A stretch of DNA of 64,000 nt, taken from NCBI RefSeq assembly GCF_000740675.1, contig NZ_JPXI01000037.1, forward strand, positions 62,001-126,000. Reading direction: 5' to 3'. Position 1 is the stretch's first letter. Every line of letters begins with the position of its first letter. The position numbers and the translations under genes are program-made. The stretch comes from Massilia sp. BSC265 (GTDB taxonomy: Bacteria; Pseudomonadota; Gammaproteobacteria; Burkholderiales; Burkholderiaceae_D). Below, in pieces: positions 44,243 through 54,098 of this stretch. Below the pieces are notes generated by a model that saw nothing but the letters and a program-made list of their open reading frames with translations, was not told the DNA's origin and searched no databases.

Positions 44243-44512
44243 ATGAAGACCGATACCCATCCGGATTACCGCGAAGTCCTGTTCCACGACGTGTCCTGCG
44301 ACTTCAAGTTCATCACCCGTTCGACCATCAACACCCGCGAAACCGCTACCTACGAAGGTAAGGAATACCCGCTGGTCAAGATCGAAGTCTCGGCTGAATC
44401 GCACCCGTTCTACACCGGCAAGCACAAGATCGTCGACACCGCTGGCCGCGTCGAGAAGTTCCGCCAGAAGTTCGGTTCGGTCGGTTCGAAGACCTCGGTT
44501 GCCAACGGCTAA
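44243..44512 (+). CDS. rpmE2: 50S ribosomal protein bL31, type B
   Basis: An 89-residue type B L31: [20 protein letters not shown], the STINT block and the insertion before [10 protein letters not shown] are typical. It has one Cys (Cys19) and lacks the CxxC zinc pair, so it is a zinc-independent (C-minus) form. In bacteria with both forms, type B is induced by zinc starvation; whether a zinc-binding copy exists elsewhere is unknown. It has its own promoter and terminator. Confidence 0.95.
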   Translation: MKTDTHPDYREVLFHDVSCDFKFITRSTINTRETATYEGKEYPLVKIEVSAESHPFYTGKHKIVDTAGRVEKFRQKFGSVGSKTSVANG

Positions 44513-44566
44513 TTTGCCCAGGCACCACGCAAGCTCCGGGTCCGCAGGGCCCGAAGTTGCCAGAAA

Positions 44567-44596
44567 AGAAGCCGGTTCTCCGGCTTCTTTTTTTTT
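44567..44596 (+). terminator. Rho-independent terminator of rpmE
   Basis: AGAAGCCGG-TTCT-CCGGCTTCT followed by a run of eight further T residues; 54 bp after the rpmE stop. Confidence 0.95.
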
Positions 44597-44639
44597 CGCA
44601 GCTATACTACGCGACTATTCTTACCCGCTGCACTGAACG

Positions 44640-46361
44640 ATGAAACCCGTCCGCCTTCCCGCTGCCGCCACACTGGCACTGCCCCGCTGGGCCCTGCTCG
44701 CGCTGGGCATGCTGTACATCCTGCCGGGCCTGATCGGCCGCCACCCGTGGAAGGAAGACGCCGGCCCCTTCGGCATCATGTGGACCATGGCGCATGGCGG
44801 CCTGGACGACTGGCTGTATCCGAACATCGCCGGCCTTGCCGCCGCCCAGGAAGGGCCGCTGGCCTTCTGGCTCGGCGCGCTGTGCATCAAGCTGTTCGGC
44901 TGGATCCTGGGCGACGTGCTGGCGGCGCGCGTCTCCACCATCGGCATTTTTGTTACCGGCGCCATGTCGCTCTGGTACACCGCCTTCCACCTCGGCCGCC
45001 GCGCCGAAGCGCAGCCGCTGCGCCTGGCCTTCGGGGGCCAGCCCGAGCCCGACGACTACGGCCGCACGCTGGGCGACACCGCGGTGCTGATCTACCTCGG
45101 CTGCCTCGGCCTGCTGGTGCAGAGCCACCTGACCCTGGCCGCCACCCTGCAAGGCGCCCTGCTCGCCTATTTCCTGTACCGCGCGGTGCGCTATGTCGAG
45201 ACATCGTCGACCCGCAATGCCGTGCTGGTCGGACTGTCGCTGGGCCTGCTTTCGCTCACGCGCGGCGTCGTGGTGCCGGCGGTGCTGGTGCTGGCGCTGT
45301 ACGCCTGCACCACCTACCTGAAGCTGGCCACCCGCGACACCCTGCGCCACCTGGCCATCGCGGCAGGTGTCGGATTTCTTATCACCCTGGTCTGGATCGT
45401 GCCCGCCGCGCTGGTCCAGCCCTACGGCCTGTCGCCGGTCGGCGAGTGGCTGGAATGGAACGCCGGCCAGCTCGGCCTGCCCGGCCTGGCTTCGCTGAAG
45501 GGCTTCTTCCGCATCGGCGTGTGGTTCTTCTGGCCGGCCTGGCCTTTTGCCCTGTGGGCGATCTGGGCCTGGCGCCGCCAGCAGCACCTGCTCCACATCG
45601 TGATGCCGGTGATGTTCTTCGTCGCCCTCACCTTGCTGCTGCTGTGCGACCCGGAGCCGGAGAACGGCGACTTCCTCAAGATGCTGGCGCCGCTGGCGCT
45701 GATGGCCGCCTTCGGCCTGCCGACCATGAAGCGCGGCGCGATCAATGCGATCGACTGGTTCTCGGTGATGGTGCTGACCATGCTGGGCGCGCTGGTCTGG
45801 CTGTTCTGGATCGCCAAGCTCACCGGCTGGCCGGCCCAGCTGGCCAAGAACGCGCTCAAGCTGGTGCCGGGCTTCAAGCCCGAAGTCGGCATCATCGCCT
45901 TCCTGGTGGCGGCCGCAACCAGCATCGGCTGGATCATGCTGGTCCACTGGCGCCTGTCGCGCCAGCCTTCGGTGCTGTGGCGTGCGGTGGTCCTGTCCTC
46001 GAGCGGGCTGATCCTGCTGTGGGTGCTCCTGATGACCTTGTTCCTGCCGGACCTGAACTACAGCAAGAGCTACGCCGGCGTGGCGCAGCAGATCGCGGCC
46101 AAGCTGCCGCATGACGCGGACTGCATCGAAACCAATGTCAACCCGGCCCAGCGCGCTTCCTTCGCCTACTTCGGCCGGCTGCCTTTCACCACCCTGGCGG
46201 GCGGCGCTTGCCGCTACGTCCTGCTCCAGGACAGCATCAGGAACCGCGACGACGACAAGCTGGCACGCCGCTACGGCGTCCGCGGCAGTACCGTGCTGTG
46301 GGAAGGCAGGCGCGCTTCCGACCGCGACGAACGCTTCCGCCTGTTCCAGCGCAGCCGCTGA
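44640..46361 (+). CDS. Membrane glycosyltransferase, GT39/ArnT-like
   Basis: A 573-residue inner-membrane protein with about 11-12 helices. The first periplasmic loop carries the acidic catalytic-type motif HPWKEDAGPFGIMW, typical of lipid-linked sugar transferases (PMT/ArnT, GT-C fold). The C-terminal 100 residues form a soluble periplasmic domain (SYAGVAQQIAAKLPHDADCIETN). These enzymes move sugar from undecaprenyl-phosphate carriers to lipid A, protein or glycan; the acceptor is unknown here. ATG 44640 has no strong ribosome site. Confidence 0.85.
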   Translation: MKPVRLPAAATLALPRWALLALGMLYILPGLIGRHPWKEDAGPFGIMWTMAHGGLDDWLYPNIAGLAAAQEGPLAFWLGALCIKLFGWILGDVLAARVSTIGIFVTGAMSLWYTAFHLGRRAEAQPLRLAFGGQPEPDDYGRTLGDTAVLIYLGCLGLLVQSHLTLAATLQGALLAYFLYRAVRYVETSSTRNAVLVGLSLGLLSLTRGVVVPAVLVLALYACTTYLKLATRDTLRHLAIAAGVGFLITLVWIVPAALVQPYGLSPVGEWLEWNAGQLGLPGLASLKGFFRIGVWFFWPAWPFALWAIWAWRRQQHLLHIVMPVMFFVALTLLLLCDPEPENGDFLKMLAPLALMAAFGLPTMKRGAINAIDWFSVMVLTMLGALVWLFWIAKLTGWPAQLAKNALKLVPGFKPEVGIIAFLVAAATSIGWIMLVHWRLSRQPSVLWRAVVLSSSGLILLWVLLMTLFLPDLNYSKSYAGVAQQIAAKLPHDADCIETNVNPAQRASFAYFGRLPFTTLAGGACRYVLLQDSIRNRDDDKLARRYGVRGSTVLWEGRRASDRDERFRLFQRSR

Positions 46362-46387
46362 TCCTCCCCTTTCCCCGCAGTCATCCC

Positions 46388-46423
46388 AAGGCCGCCGTCA
46401 TCCCGCCGGCGGCCTTTGTCTTT
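46388..46423 (+). terminator. Rho-independent terminator of the GT39-like gene
   Basis: AAGGCCGCCG (46388-46397) pairs with CGGCGGCCTT (46407-46416), followed by TGTCTTT; 26 bp after the stop. Confidence 0.85.
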
Positions 46424-46609
46424 CTGGCACGATTCCTGCATCTTTTTCATCGGTGCGCAGTACACCAGCCTGATGTGAGAACCTATGTATGCATGAAAGC
46501 GCGCTTGAGCGGAATCAATTGCCTCGTAAACTGGACCGGCACAATGAAACAGGTCGTTTTTTGTTGCCATACGGGCGCAACCGATCGAGCAGCGCTGCGA
46601 GGAGATACC

Positions 46610-47077
46610 ATGAAAAGCGTTACCTTTTCGGAAATTGTTCGTATACGCGAGCGGCCCTACTTCCTGCGTCGCCCCGCTACCTGGCGGCAGCTGTTCCCCT
46701 GGGCCCTGACCGTCGCGGTCGGCCTGCCGCTGCTGATGCTGGCGCTGCACCTCATCGACCCGGAAACCCCGCTGCCCTACATCGTGCTGCCGGCGCTGGT
46801 CGGTGGCCTGATGCCGGTCGCCATGATGGGTCCCGGGCGCTTCGAGATGCGCACCCGCTTCGATGCCCACTACATGATCAACACGCTCGACGAAGCCCTG
46901 GTCTCCCTCGGCTACCTCCGCAGCAAGTCCGATGCCGACCGCATCAGCTACTTCCGTCCGCTGCCCTGGCTGCGCGGCCGCGAGGGCTCGATCGAAGTGG
47001 CGGTACAGCCGCACACGCTGCAGGTGGTCGGCCCGGTGGGCAGCCTGCGCCTGCTGCAGCAGCGCATCTCCGCCTGA
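46610..47077 (+). CDS. Unknown membrane protein (155 aa)
   Basis: ATG 46610 follows GAGGAG with correct spacing. Residues about 30-50 and 57-73 are two hydrophobic helices around a short loop (DPETPLPYI), leaving a basic N-terminus and an 80-residue soluble C-terminal domain (FDAHYMINTLDEALVSLGYLRSK...). The C-terminal part could be a small alpha/beta domain. I do not recognise a family. It stands alone between a terminator and tRNA-Leu. Confidence 0.8.
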   Translation: MKSVTFSEIVRIRERPYFLRRPATWRQLFPWALTVAVGLPLLMLALHLIDPETPLPYIVLPALVGGLMPVAMMGPGRFEMRTRFDAHYMINTLDEALVSLGYLRSKSDADRISYFRPLPWLRGREGSIEVAVQPHTLQVVGPVGSLRLLQQRISA

Positions 47078-47210
47078 GGGGACTGTCGTACGCCGGCGAG
47101 GGCCTGCGCAGGCCCTTTCCAGCCCTGCTCGCCCCCTCTTTGCAGCAGAGTTGGTCCGCAGTACTGGCCATTCGTGCAATCGATGTGCTAAGATGCGCCC
47201 CTGCTATTGG

Positions 47211-47295
47211 GCCTCTGTGGCGGAATTGGTAGACGCACTTGACTCAAAATCAAGCGCCGAAAGGCGTGCCGGTTCGATTCCGGCCGGAGGCACCA
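47211..47295 (+). tRNA. tRNA-Leu (anticodon CAA)
   Basis: An 85-base class II tRNA with encoded CCA. The acceptor stem GCCTCTG/CGGAGGC has one G-T pair. The anticodon stem CTTGA/TCAAG encloses loop CTCAAAA, giving CAA (reads UUG). The variable arm GCGCCGAAAGGCG is long, as expected for Leu. T-arm GCCGGTTCGATTCCGGC. Confidence 0.97.
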
Positions 47296-47514
47296 CCCAC
47301 CAGCATGGCAGCTTGCGTTGCCGTGATCGAATGATCGATCATCGGCGCTTGGCGCAAGCCTCAGCGCTTTCCGCATCTTCCTGATTCTCTTCCTGATTCC
47401 CGTCGGAAAACTTTACACCTCATCGCGCCTGGTCGGCGATGCAGGCGCTCGCATGCCTCTACCTGAGGCGGGGGCCTGTGCACTCTTGCTTCGCCGGTGC
47501 GCTGGCGACCGTAG
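47296..47514. other. Intergenic stretch after tRNA-Leu
   Basis: 219 bp between the tRNA and the convergent binding-protein gene, with no supported gene. ATCGATCAT/ATGATCGAT short repeats occur near 47325-47345. No phage-type attachment duplication of the tRNA 3' end is seen within the window. Confidence 0.4.
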
Positions 47515-48279
47515 TCAGTGCTGCCTGAGCGGCTGCCCCCAGTTCTCGTAACTGCGCTCGATGCGCCGCCCAGTACCGTCCCGGGCAATGGCCTCGAAGG
47601 CCGCGTTCAGCCGCGCCACGACGGCATCCGGCACACCGGGGTTGCAGGCCAGGTAGAGTTCGATGCGGTTAAACACCAGCAGCGGCACGATCTTCTTGTC
47701 GTAGCCGTAGCGGGTCAGAATGGTGCTGCCGCTGCGCAGGCTGGCCGCCCACAGGTCGATGCGGTCGAGCAGCAGCTTGCCGGCGTTGGCAAGATCTTCA
47801 TTCGCGGCATCGACACGAAAACCCCGTGCCCGCAGGTAGGCGTCGCGGGCGTCGCCGTTATAGGTGCCGATGCGCAGGCCGCGCGCATCCTCGAGGCTGC
47901 GCAGCTTCAGCTTGCTGTCGGCACGGGCCATCATCACCCAGTGGCCGGTGTCGGTCGGCCCCACCCATTTGAACAAGGCTTCGCGCTCGGGCGTGCGCGA
48001 GGTCGAATAGACGCAGGCATCGCTGCGCTGCTGCGCGGCCAGGTAGGCGCGCTTCCAGGGCAGCAGTTCGATGGTGTAGTCGATGCCGGCGCGCTGCATG
48101 GCTTCGCGCACCTTGTCGGTGGCAATGCCGATCACGCGCGTGCCTTCCAGCATGCTCGACGGCGCCGAGGTTTCGGTCGTCAGGTAGAGCCGCGGCCTGG
48201 CGGCGGGCGCCGTCTCCACGGCGGCGCTAGCAGCACCGCTGATTACAGCGAATGCTATCGCGAGAGTTCGAGTGAGCAA
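47515..48279 (-). CDS. Periplasmic solute-binding protein (SBP_bac_3 type)
   Basis: A 254-residue exported protein with a signal peptide of about 19 residues (ends ASA). The body matches the bacterial extracellular solute-binding family 3: LYLTTETSAPSSML, ELLPWKRAYLAAQQRSDACVYSTSRTPERE and LEDARGLRIGTYNGDARDAYL. The start is TTG 48277-48279 with AGGGA upstream; no ATG fits. There are no permease genes nearby, so it may be a sensory or orphan binding protein. It is divergent from the MHYT kinase and could report to it; that is speculative. Confidence 0.85.
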   Translation of the reverse strand: MLTRTLAIAFAVISGAASAAVETAPAARPRLYLTTETSAPSSMLEGTRVIGIATDKVREAMQRAGIDYTIELLPWKRAYLAAQQRSDACVYSTSRTPEREALFKWVGPTDTGHWVMMARADSKLKLRSLEDARGLRIGTYNGDARDAYLRARGFRVDAANEDLANAGKLLLDRIDLWAASLRSGSTILTRYGYDKKIVPLLVFNRIELYLACNPGVPDAVVARLNAAFEAIARDGTGRRIERSYENWGQPLRQH

Positions 48280-48540
48280 GCTTGTTCCCTGGCTGGATCG
48301 CCTGCCGGTCGCGCTGGACGGCGGACTTGTTTTGTTTGTGATTGCAGAGTAGCACTACAAGGAATTTTTCCGCAATGCATGTCGCCGCCGATGTCATGAC
48401 AGGTGGCGCTCGCGCGACACATCAGCGTGTCAAACCCGCATGATTCCTGCCCTCAACGAGACTTTCCCTTACGAAAATGCGATACTGCCGAGACCATTCC
48501 TGGGCGCTTTTCACTGCCCAATCACCGCAAAAGCCGCCCC

Positions 48541-51500
48541 ATGCTGCAATTATTTTCAGTTCCGGACGATCCGTCGCTGCTCACTTTTGGCGTCTATGAA
48601 CCGCGCTTGGTCCTGCTGTCGGTCCTGATCGCCATTTTCTCGTCCTGGATGGGCCTGCAGGTCGCAGGCCAGGCAGCCGCCAGCCGCACCCACCGCGTCC
48701 TGGTGCTCGGCAGCGGCAGCCTTGCTCTCGGCGCCGGCGTCTGGGCCATGCACTTCATCGGCATGCTGGCATTCAACCTGTGCACGCCGATCACCTACGA
48801 CCCGAAGGTCACCATCCTGTCGGCCCTGCCCAGCATCGGCGCATCGGCGGTGGCACTGTCGCTGATCTCGCGCCAGCGCCTCGGGCCGCTCGGCCTGCTG
48901 ATCGGCGGCGTGCTGGTCGGCGCGGGCATCGGCGCGATGCATTATTCCGGCATGGCCGGCATGCAGATGCGCCTGCAGCTGCGCTACGACCCGACCATGT
49001 TCGCCCTGTCGATCGTGGTGGCCGTGGTACTGGCCACGCTGGCGCTGGGCGTGCGCTTCGGCCTGACGCGCTTCCGCTCGTTGAGCGAATCGCGCCGCCT
49101 GCTGCTGGCGGCCATCGTGATGGGCTGCGCCATCGCCGGCATGCACTACACCGGCATGGCCGCCGCCCGCTTCGTCGGCCAGGTGACGCCGGGCGGCACC
49201 GGCTCCTCGAACAGCGAGTTCCTGGCCCTGGCCATCTCGCTTACCACTATCGCCTTCACCGGCCTGGTGGTCGCGGCCAACGGCCTGCTGCGCTACCGCA
49301 TGATGTTCCTCGAGCTGCGCCGCAGCGAAGCCTGGATGCGCGCCCTGCTCACCACCACGGTGGACGGCGTGATCACCATCGCGCGCGACGGCACCATCAG
49401 CGAATTCAACGCCTCGGCCGAGCGCATCTTCGGCTGGCGGCGCGAGGAAATCGTCGGACGCAGCGCCAGCCTCCTGATCGCCGACGACGATGCCGCCTCG
49501 CACAACGGCCTGCTGGGCCTCATCATCGAGGGCTACACCCCGGCGATGTCCGGCAGCAGCGAGATTATGGGCAAGCGCAAGGACGGCAGCCTGGTGCCGA
49601 TCCGCCGCGCCATCGGCCATGCGCGCCTCGACACGCAGGACCTGTTCGTCTGCTTCATCACCGACATCAGCGAGCGCCGCGCCATCATGCAGGCGCTGCA
49701 CGCCAGCGAAGCGCAGTTCCGCTCCCTGATCGCCAACATCCCCGGCATTTCCTTCCGCTGCGCCGTGGATGGCGACTGGCCAATGGCCTTCATCAGCGAT
49801 GCGGTCGAGCGCCTCACGGGCTACCCGGCGGCCGACTTCCTGGGCGAGGCGCCGCGCCGCACGTTCGGCAACCTGATCCACGCCAGCGACCGCGTGGAGA
49901 TCACAGCACAGATCCAGGCCGCCCTGCGGGAGGATCGCACCTACCTGATCGAATACCGCCTGCTGCACCGCGACGGCAGCGTGCGCTGGATGTGGGAAAA
50001 CGGCGGCGGCGCGCGCAATGACGCGGGCGAAGTCGTCTGGCTCGACGGCGTCATCCTCGACATCACGGAACGCCGCATGATGGAAGAAGCACTGCGCGAG
50101 GCCAAGGACAAGGCCGAGCAGGCCGCCGCCGCGCGCGCGACCTTCGTCGCCAACATGAGCCACGAGATCCGCACGCCGATGAATTCGATCCTCGGCTTCA
50201 CCGACGTCCTGCTCGACGGCGAACTGAACAAGGAGCAGCGGCGCCACCTCGACACCATCCGCAGCGCCGGCCGCTCGCTGCTGCGCCTGCTCAACGAGAT
50301 CCTCGACACCGCCAAGCTGGAGAAGGGCGCGGTGGAGCTGGAGCAGCACGACTACAACCTGCTGTCCCTGATCGACGAGCTGTCGTCCACGCTGTCCGCG
50401 AATGCGCGCGCCAAGGGCCTGCACCTCGACATCCACTACGACCCGGCGCTGCCGACCGGGCTGCGCGGCGACGAGCTGCGCGTGCGCCAGGTGCTCACCA
50501 ACCTGCTCGACAACGCGATCAAGTTTACGGAGAAAGGCACGGTCACCTTGCGCGTGCGCGCCGAGGGCGACCAGCTGTGCATCGTCGTCAGCGACACCGG
50601 TATCGGGATCGCCCCGGAACGCCTGCAGGCGATCTTCGACCCCTTCACCCAGGCCGACGCCTCGATGACGCGCCGCTTCGGCGGCACCGGCCTCGGCACC
50701 ACGATCAGCAAGCAGCTGGTCGAGCTGATGGGCGGAAAGATCTGGGCCGAGAGCGAACTCGGCAAGGGCACCAGCTTCCACGTGCACCTGCCTCTGGTGC
50801 TGGCGCGCTTTGCGCAGCAGGCGCCGCGCGTGCGCAGCGCCGCCGTGCTGCCGCCGCTGCGCGTGCTGGCCGCCGACGACGTACCGCAGAACCTGGAACT
50901 GCTGCAGCTCCTGATGGCGCGCCGCGGCCACACGCTCACCGCCGTCGCGGACGGCGCCGCGGTGCTGGAACAAGCCAAGGAAGGCGACTTCGACCTGGTG
51001 CTGATGGACTTCCAGATGCCGACGCTCGATGGCTTGAGCGCCACGCGCGCGATCCGCGCCCATGAAGCCGCCACAGGCAAGCGCCGCACGCCGGTAATCG
51101 CGATGACCGCCAGCGTGCTGCCCGAGCACCGCCGCGCCAGCGTGGAAGTAGGCATGGACGGCTTCGCCACCAAGCCGGTCGACTGGTTCTCCCTGTCGCA
51201 CGAGATCGCGCGCGTGCTGGGCCTCGGCCAGCAGGCGCAGGCGAACCCCGACCTGGCGGCGATCCCGGCGCCGGCGCGCGAAGTATTGAACCGCCGCGCC
51301 GGGCTGCACCGCTGGGCCGACAAGGCCGACGTGTATGCCGAGGCGCTCGACCATTTCGGCCGCCAGTACGCCGGCCTTGCCACCACGTTGAAGATGCATG
51401 CGGCGGGCGGCTCGCACCAGGAGTTGCGCATGCTGGCGCACAAGGTACGCGGCGTGGCCGCCAACGTCGGCCTGGAGCAGCTGTCGGACGCGCTGTCGAG

Positions 51501-51861
51501 GCTCGAGCGGGCCACCAATACCGTGCCGACCGACGAGCGCGAGGCCGCCCAGGCGCTGGATACCGCCGCCGTGGCGCTGGGAGAGGCGCTGGCCGCGATC
51601 CGCGCGGGCAGCCCGCAGCCGATCGTCGCGCCGGAGGCTGCCCCTTATGACTTGGCGCGCGCGCGCCGTGCCGGCGGCGTGCTGCTGCAGGCCCTGCGCC
51701 GCGGCGCCCTCGACGATGCCGCCCTCTCCGGCCTGGCGGCGGCGCTGGCCGGCCACCCGGTCGCGCCCCGCGTCGCCCAGGTCCAGGGCGCGATCGGCGA
51801 CTTCGAATTCGACTCCGCCCTGGAACAGCTGGAAGCCGTGATGGCCACGCTGGGCGAATAG
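48541..51861 (+). CDS. MHYT-domain hybrid histidine kinase (MHYT-PAS-PAS-HisKA-HATPase-REC-Hpt)
   Basis: A 1106-residue inner-membrane hybrid kinase. Seven TM helices (1-255) contain three MHYT motifs with His71, His134 and His202, proposed to bind copper and sense O2, CO or NO. Two PAS domains (about 262-380, 390-510) precede HisKA with phospho-His541 ([12 protein letters not shown]), HATPase_c, a receiver ([16 protein letters not shown]) and a C-terminal Hpt-like domain ([13 protein letters not shown]). The start is set at ATG 48541 because MHYT proteins begin there; upstream frame is open to 48403. It is followed by the HD-GYP gene, the likely phosphorylation partner. Confidence 0.92.
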   Translation: MLQLFSVPDDPSLLTFGVYEPRLVLLSVLIAIFSSWMGLQVAGQAAASRTHRVLVLGSGSLALGAGVWAMHFIGMLAFNLCTPITYDPKVTILSALPSIGASAVALSLISRQRLGPLGLLIGGVLVGAGIGAMHYSGMAGMQMRLQLRYDPTMFALSIVVAVVLATLALGVRFGLTRFRSLSESRRLLLAAIVMGCAIAGMHYTGMAAARFVGQVTPGGTGSSNSEFLALAISLTTIAFTGLVVAANGLLRYRMMFLELRRSEAWMRALLTTTVDGVITIARDGTISEFNASAERIFGWRREEIVGRSASLLIADDDAASHNGLLGLIIEGYTPAMSGSSEIMGKRKDGSLVPIRRAIGHARLDTQDLFVCFITDISERRAIMQALHASEAQFRSLIANIPGISFRCAVDGDWPMAFISDAVERLTGYPAADFLGEAPRRTFGNLIHASDRVEITAQIQAALREDRTYLIEYRLLHRDGSVRWMWENGGGARNDAGEVVWLDGVILDITERRMMEEALREAKDKAEQAAAARATFVANMSHEIRTPMNSILGFTDVLLDGELNKEQRRHLDTIRSAGRSLLRLLNEILDTAKLEKGAVELEQHDYNLLSLIDELSSTLSANARAKGLHLDIHYDPALPTGLRGDELRVRQVLTNLLDNAIKFTEKGTVTLRVRAEGDQLCIVVSDTGIGIAPERLQAIFDPFTQADASMTRRFGGTGLGTTISKQLVELMGGKIWAESELGKGTSFHVHLPLVLARFAQQAPRVRSAAVLPPLRVLAADDVPQNLELLQLLMARRGHTLTAVADGAAVLEQAKEGDFDLVLMDFQMPTLDGLSATRAIRAHEAATGKRRTPVIAMTASVLPEHRRASVEVGMDGFATKPVDWFSLSHEIARVLGLGQQAQANPDLAAIPAPAREVLNRRAGLHRWADKADVYAEALDHFGRQYAGLATTLKMHAAGGSHQELRMLAHKVRGVAANVGLEQLSDALSRLERATNTVPTDEREAAQALDTAAVALGEALAAIRAGSPQPIVAPEAAPYDLARARRAGGVLLQALRRGALDDAALSGLAAALAGHPVAPRVAQVQGAIGDFEFDSALEQLEAVMATLGE

Positions 51862-51881
51862 GCTTCACAGGATTGACCCGT

Positions 51882-52874
51882 ATGACGCAACCGAACAACC
51901 GCCCGCTGATCCTCGCGGTCGACGACGAGGCCAGCAACCTGCAGCTGCTGCGCCAGATCTTGCAGGACCACTACCGCCTGCTGTTCGCCAAGGACGGCGC
52001 GCGCGCGCTCGAGCTGGCGCGGCAGGAAGCCCCCGACCTGGTGCTGCTGGACGTGATGATGCCGGGGATGTCCGGCTATGAAGTGTGCGCCTCGCTCAAG
52101 GCGAATCCGGAAACGGCGGCGATCCCGGTGATTTTCGTCACCGCCCTCACCGAAACCGCCGACGAGCTGGAAGGCTTCGAGGCCGGCGCGGTCGACTACA
52201 TCACCAAGCCGGTGAGCCCGCCGATCGTGCGCGCCCGCGTGCGCACCCACTTGTCGCTGGTGCGCATGGAAGAGCTGCGCGCGACGCGCCTGGAGATCGT
52301 CCAGCGCCTCGGCCTGGCCGCCGAGTACAAGGATAACGAGACCGGCCTGCACGTGATCCGGATGAGCCACTTCTCGCGCATCCTCGGCATCGCCGCCGGC
52401 ATGAGCGAAGTGGAAGCGGACGACCTGCTGCATGCCGCGCCGATGCACGACGTCGGCAAGATCGGCATCCCGGACCGCATCCTGCAGAAGCCCGGTCCGC
52501 TCGAGCCGGACGAATGGAAGATCATGCAGAGCCATGTGACGATCGGCGCCGAGATCATCGGCGAGCATGAAGGCGGCATGCTGGCACTGGCTGCGCAGAT
52601 CGCGCTCACCCACCACGAGAAGTACGACGGCAGCGGCTACCCGCGCGGCCTGCGCGGCGACGATATCCCGCTGGCCGGGCGCATCGTGGCGATCGCCGAC
52701 GTGTTCGACGCGCTGACCTCGAAGCGGCCGTACAAGAAGGCGTGGACCGAAGAAGAGGCGCTGGACTTCCTGCGCGAGCAGAAAGGGCGCCATTTCGATC
52801 CGGGGCTGGTGGACCTGTTCATCGAACAGATGCCGGCGGTGCGGGCGGTGCAGCAGCGCTGGGCGGAAGCCTGA
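51882..52874 (+). CDS. Receiver/HD-GYP c-di-GMP phosphodiesterase
   Basis: A 330-residue response regulator. The receiver (1-125) has phospho-Asp57 in VLLDVMMPG and Lys109. The HD-GYP domain (about 140-325) has the metal motif [10 protein letters not shown] (His189-Asp190), the HH pair THHEKYDG and GYP (252-254). HD-GYP enzymes hydrolyse c-di-GMP to pGpG or GMP. ATG 51882 is used; an in-frame TTG lies three codons earlier. It begins 20 bp after the hybrid kinase stop, so the two form an operon. Confidence 0.94.
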   Translation: MTQPNNRPLILAVDDEASNLQLLRQILQDHYRLLFAKDGARALELARQEAPDLVLLDVMMPGMSGYEVCASLKANPETAAIPVIFVTALTETADELEGFEAGAVDYITKPVSPPIVRARVRTHLSLVRMEELRATRLEIVQRLGLAAEYKDNETGLHVIRMSHFSRILGIAAGMSEVEADDLLHAAPMHDVGKIGIPDRILQKPGPLEPDEWKIMQSHVTIGAEIIGEHEGGMLALAAQIALTHHEKYDGSGYPRGLRGDDIPLAGRIVAIADVFDALTSKRPYKKAWTEEEALDFLREQKGRHFDPGLVDLFIEQMPAVRAVQQRWAEA

Positions 52875-52887
52875 TTCACAACATACT

Positions 52888-52918
52888 GTAGGGTGGTCGG
52901 CAAAGCCGACCACCCTAC
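52888..52918. repeat. Single GTAGGGTGG-family hairpin, copy E
   Basis: GTAGGGTGGTCGGC-AAA-GCCGACCACCCTAC, 14-bp perfect arms. It lies between the convergent HD-GYP (stop 52874) and GT4 (stop 52920) genes and is followed by TTTAT, so it could terminate transcription in both directions. Confidence 0.88.
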
Positions 52919-52919
52919 T

Positions 52920-54089
52920 TTATCTTGTCGGCGGCACGCCCGCCAGTCCCACGCTCTGCCCCGCATTCGCCGTCGCCCTGCGCGCCACCAGCTCCTTGTA
53001 CAGGTCCGTGTAGCTCGCCGCCATCTGCTCCGACGTAAACAGCTCGTGGTAGCGCTGTTCCGCGCATACGCCCATGCGGCGCGCCAGTTCGGTGTCGTTC
53101 CACAGCGTCTGCATCGCGGCACGCAGCGCCGCCGGATCGGACGGCGGCACCACCAGCCCGGTCTCGTTGCCACGGTTGATGTAGGTGGTGCCGGTGCCGA
53201 TCTCGCATGAAATCATCGGCTTGCCGTACATTGCGCCTTCCAGCAGCGAGATGCCGAAGGCTTCCGAGCGCAGGTGCGAGGGGAACACGAGGCCGTAGCA
53301 CAGGCTGAGCAGGGCGGCCTTGTCTGCCTCTTCCAGCGCGCCGGTGAAGACCAGGTGCGTCAGTCCCAGGCGCGCAGCCTGCTCCTTCAGCGCCGCTTCT
53401 TCCGGGCCGGTGCCGACGATCACGATCGGATAGTCCAGTCCCCTGGCCGCTTCCAGCAGGATGTGCAGGCCCTTGTAGTAGCGCAGCACGCCCACGAACA
53501 GGAAGAACTTCGGGCCGACCTTGGCGCGCCAGTGCGCCAGGCGGCAGGGCTCGACGCTCGGATAGGTTGCCTTGTCCAGGCCGTAGGTGATGACGCGGGT
53601 CTTGTCGCGATAGCGCTGCAGCACCGTGGACGAGGCCAGGTAGTTGGGCGAGGCCGCGACGATGGCGTCGACGCTGTCGAAGAAGCGGTGCTTGAGCGGC
53701 TGGTACAGGCGCAGCCAGCGCTTCTGGCGCACGATGTCGGAGTGGTAGCTGACGACGGTCGGCTTGTCCACGCGCGCCATGAAGTGCGCCAGGTCCATGA
53801 AGGGCCACGGGAAGTGGTAGTGGACCACGTCGGCCTCGCGCGCCATGCGCGACAGCGCGCCAATCGCCTGCAGCGAGCAGGCATTCGAGGCGATCTCGAA
53901 GTTCAGCGGCACACGGTGCACGGTGTGGCCATCGAAGGCAAAGGGGGCCAGGGACTTCTGGCGCGACAGGGACAGTACGGTGTTGGTCACGCCGATGCGC
54001 GACGTGCCGACGCACAGCTGGCGGATCACCTGTTCGATGCCGCCGACCGAGTCCGGAAAGTACGTCTTGTAGAAATGAAGGACACGCAT
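52920..54089 (-). CDS. Glycosyltransferase family 4 (WbpZ-like candidate)
   Basis: A 389-residue GT-B glycosyltransferase. It begins MRVLHFYKTYFPDSVGGIEQ with the glycine-rich acceptor loop, and the nucleotide-sugar site is SEAFGISLLEGAMYGKPMISCEIGTG (E-x7-E type). The last gene of the gmd-rmd-GT-GT run. The N-terminus resembles D-rhamnosyltransferases of A-band-type polysaccharide clusters, from memory and not from a search. It probably adds D-rhamnose to a lipid-linked glycan at the cytoplasmic face. Confidence 0.88.
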   Translation of the reverse strand: MRVLHFYKTYFPDSVGGIEQVIRQLCVGTSRIGVTNTVLSLSRQKSLAPFAFDGHTVHRVPLNFEIASNACSLQAIGALSRMAREADVVHYHFPWPFMDLAHFMARVDKPTVVSYHSDIVRQKRWLRLYQPLKHRFFDSVDAIVAASPNYLASSTVLQRYRDKTRVITYGLDKATYPSVEPCRLAHWRAKVGPKFFLFVGVLRYYKGLHILLEAARGLDYPIVIVGTGPEEAALKEQAARLGLTHLVFTGALEEADKAALLSLCYGLVFPSHLRSEAFGISLLEGAMYGKPMISCEIGTGTTYINRGNETGLVVPPSDPAALRAAMQTLWNDTELARRMGVCAEQRYHELFTSEQMAASYTDLYKELVARRATANAGQSVGLAGVPPTR

Positions 54090-54098
54090 GTTGGAAGC

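Noticed and set aside
47211..47295. tRNA-Leu as an integration site for a mobile island
   Set aside because: No integrase, no duplicated tRNA 3' end, and ordinary genes on both sides.
47188..47376. Minus-strand small frame covering tRNA-Leu
   Set aside because: It is the complement of the tRNA and its flank.
48556..51756. Very long open frames antisense to the MHYT kinase, maeB (57515-59896), the EAL gene (61227-63884), the RND/OMF genes (19928-22609), the aminotransferase (3687-5180) and the chemoreceptor/AAG region (11814-14243)
   Set aside because: They mirror well-identified genes in a GC-rich genome, give low-complexity His/Arg/Gly/Ala-rich products, and have no ribosome sites of their own.
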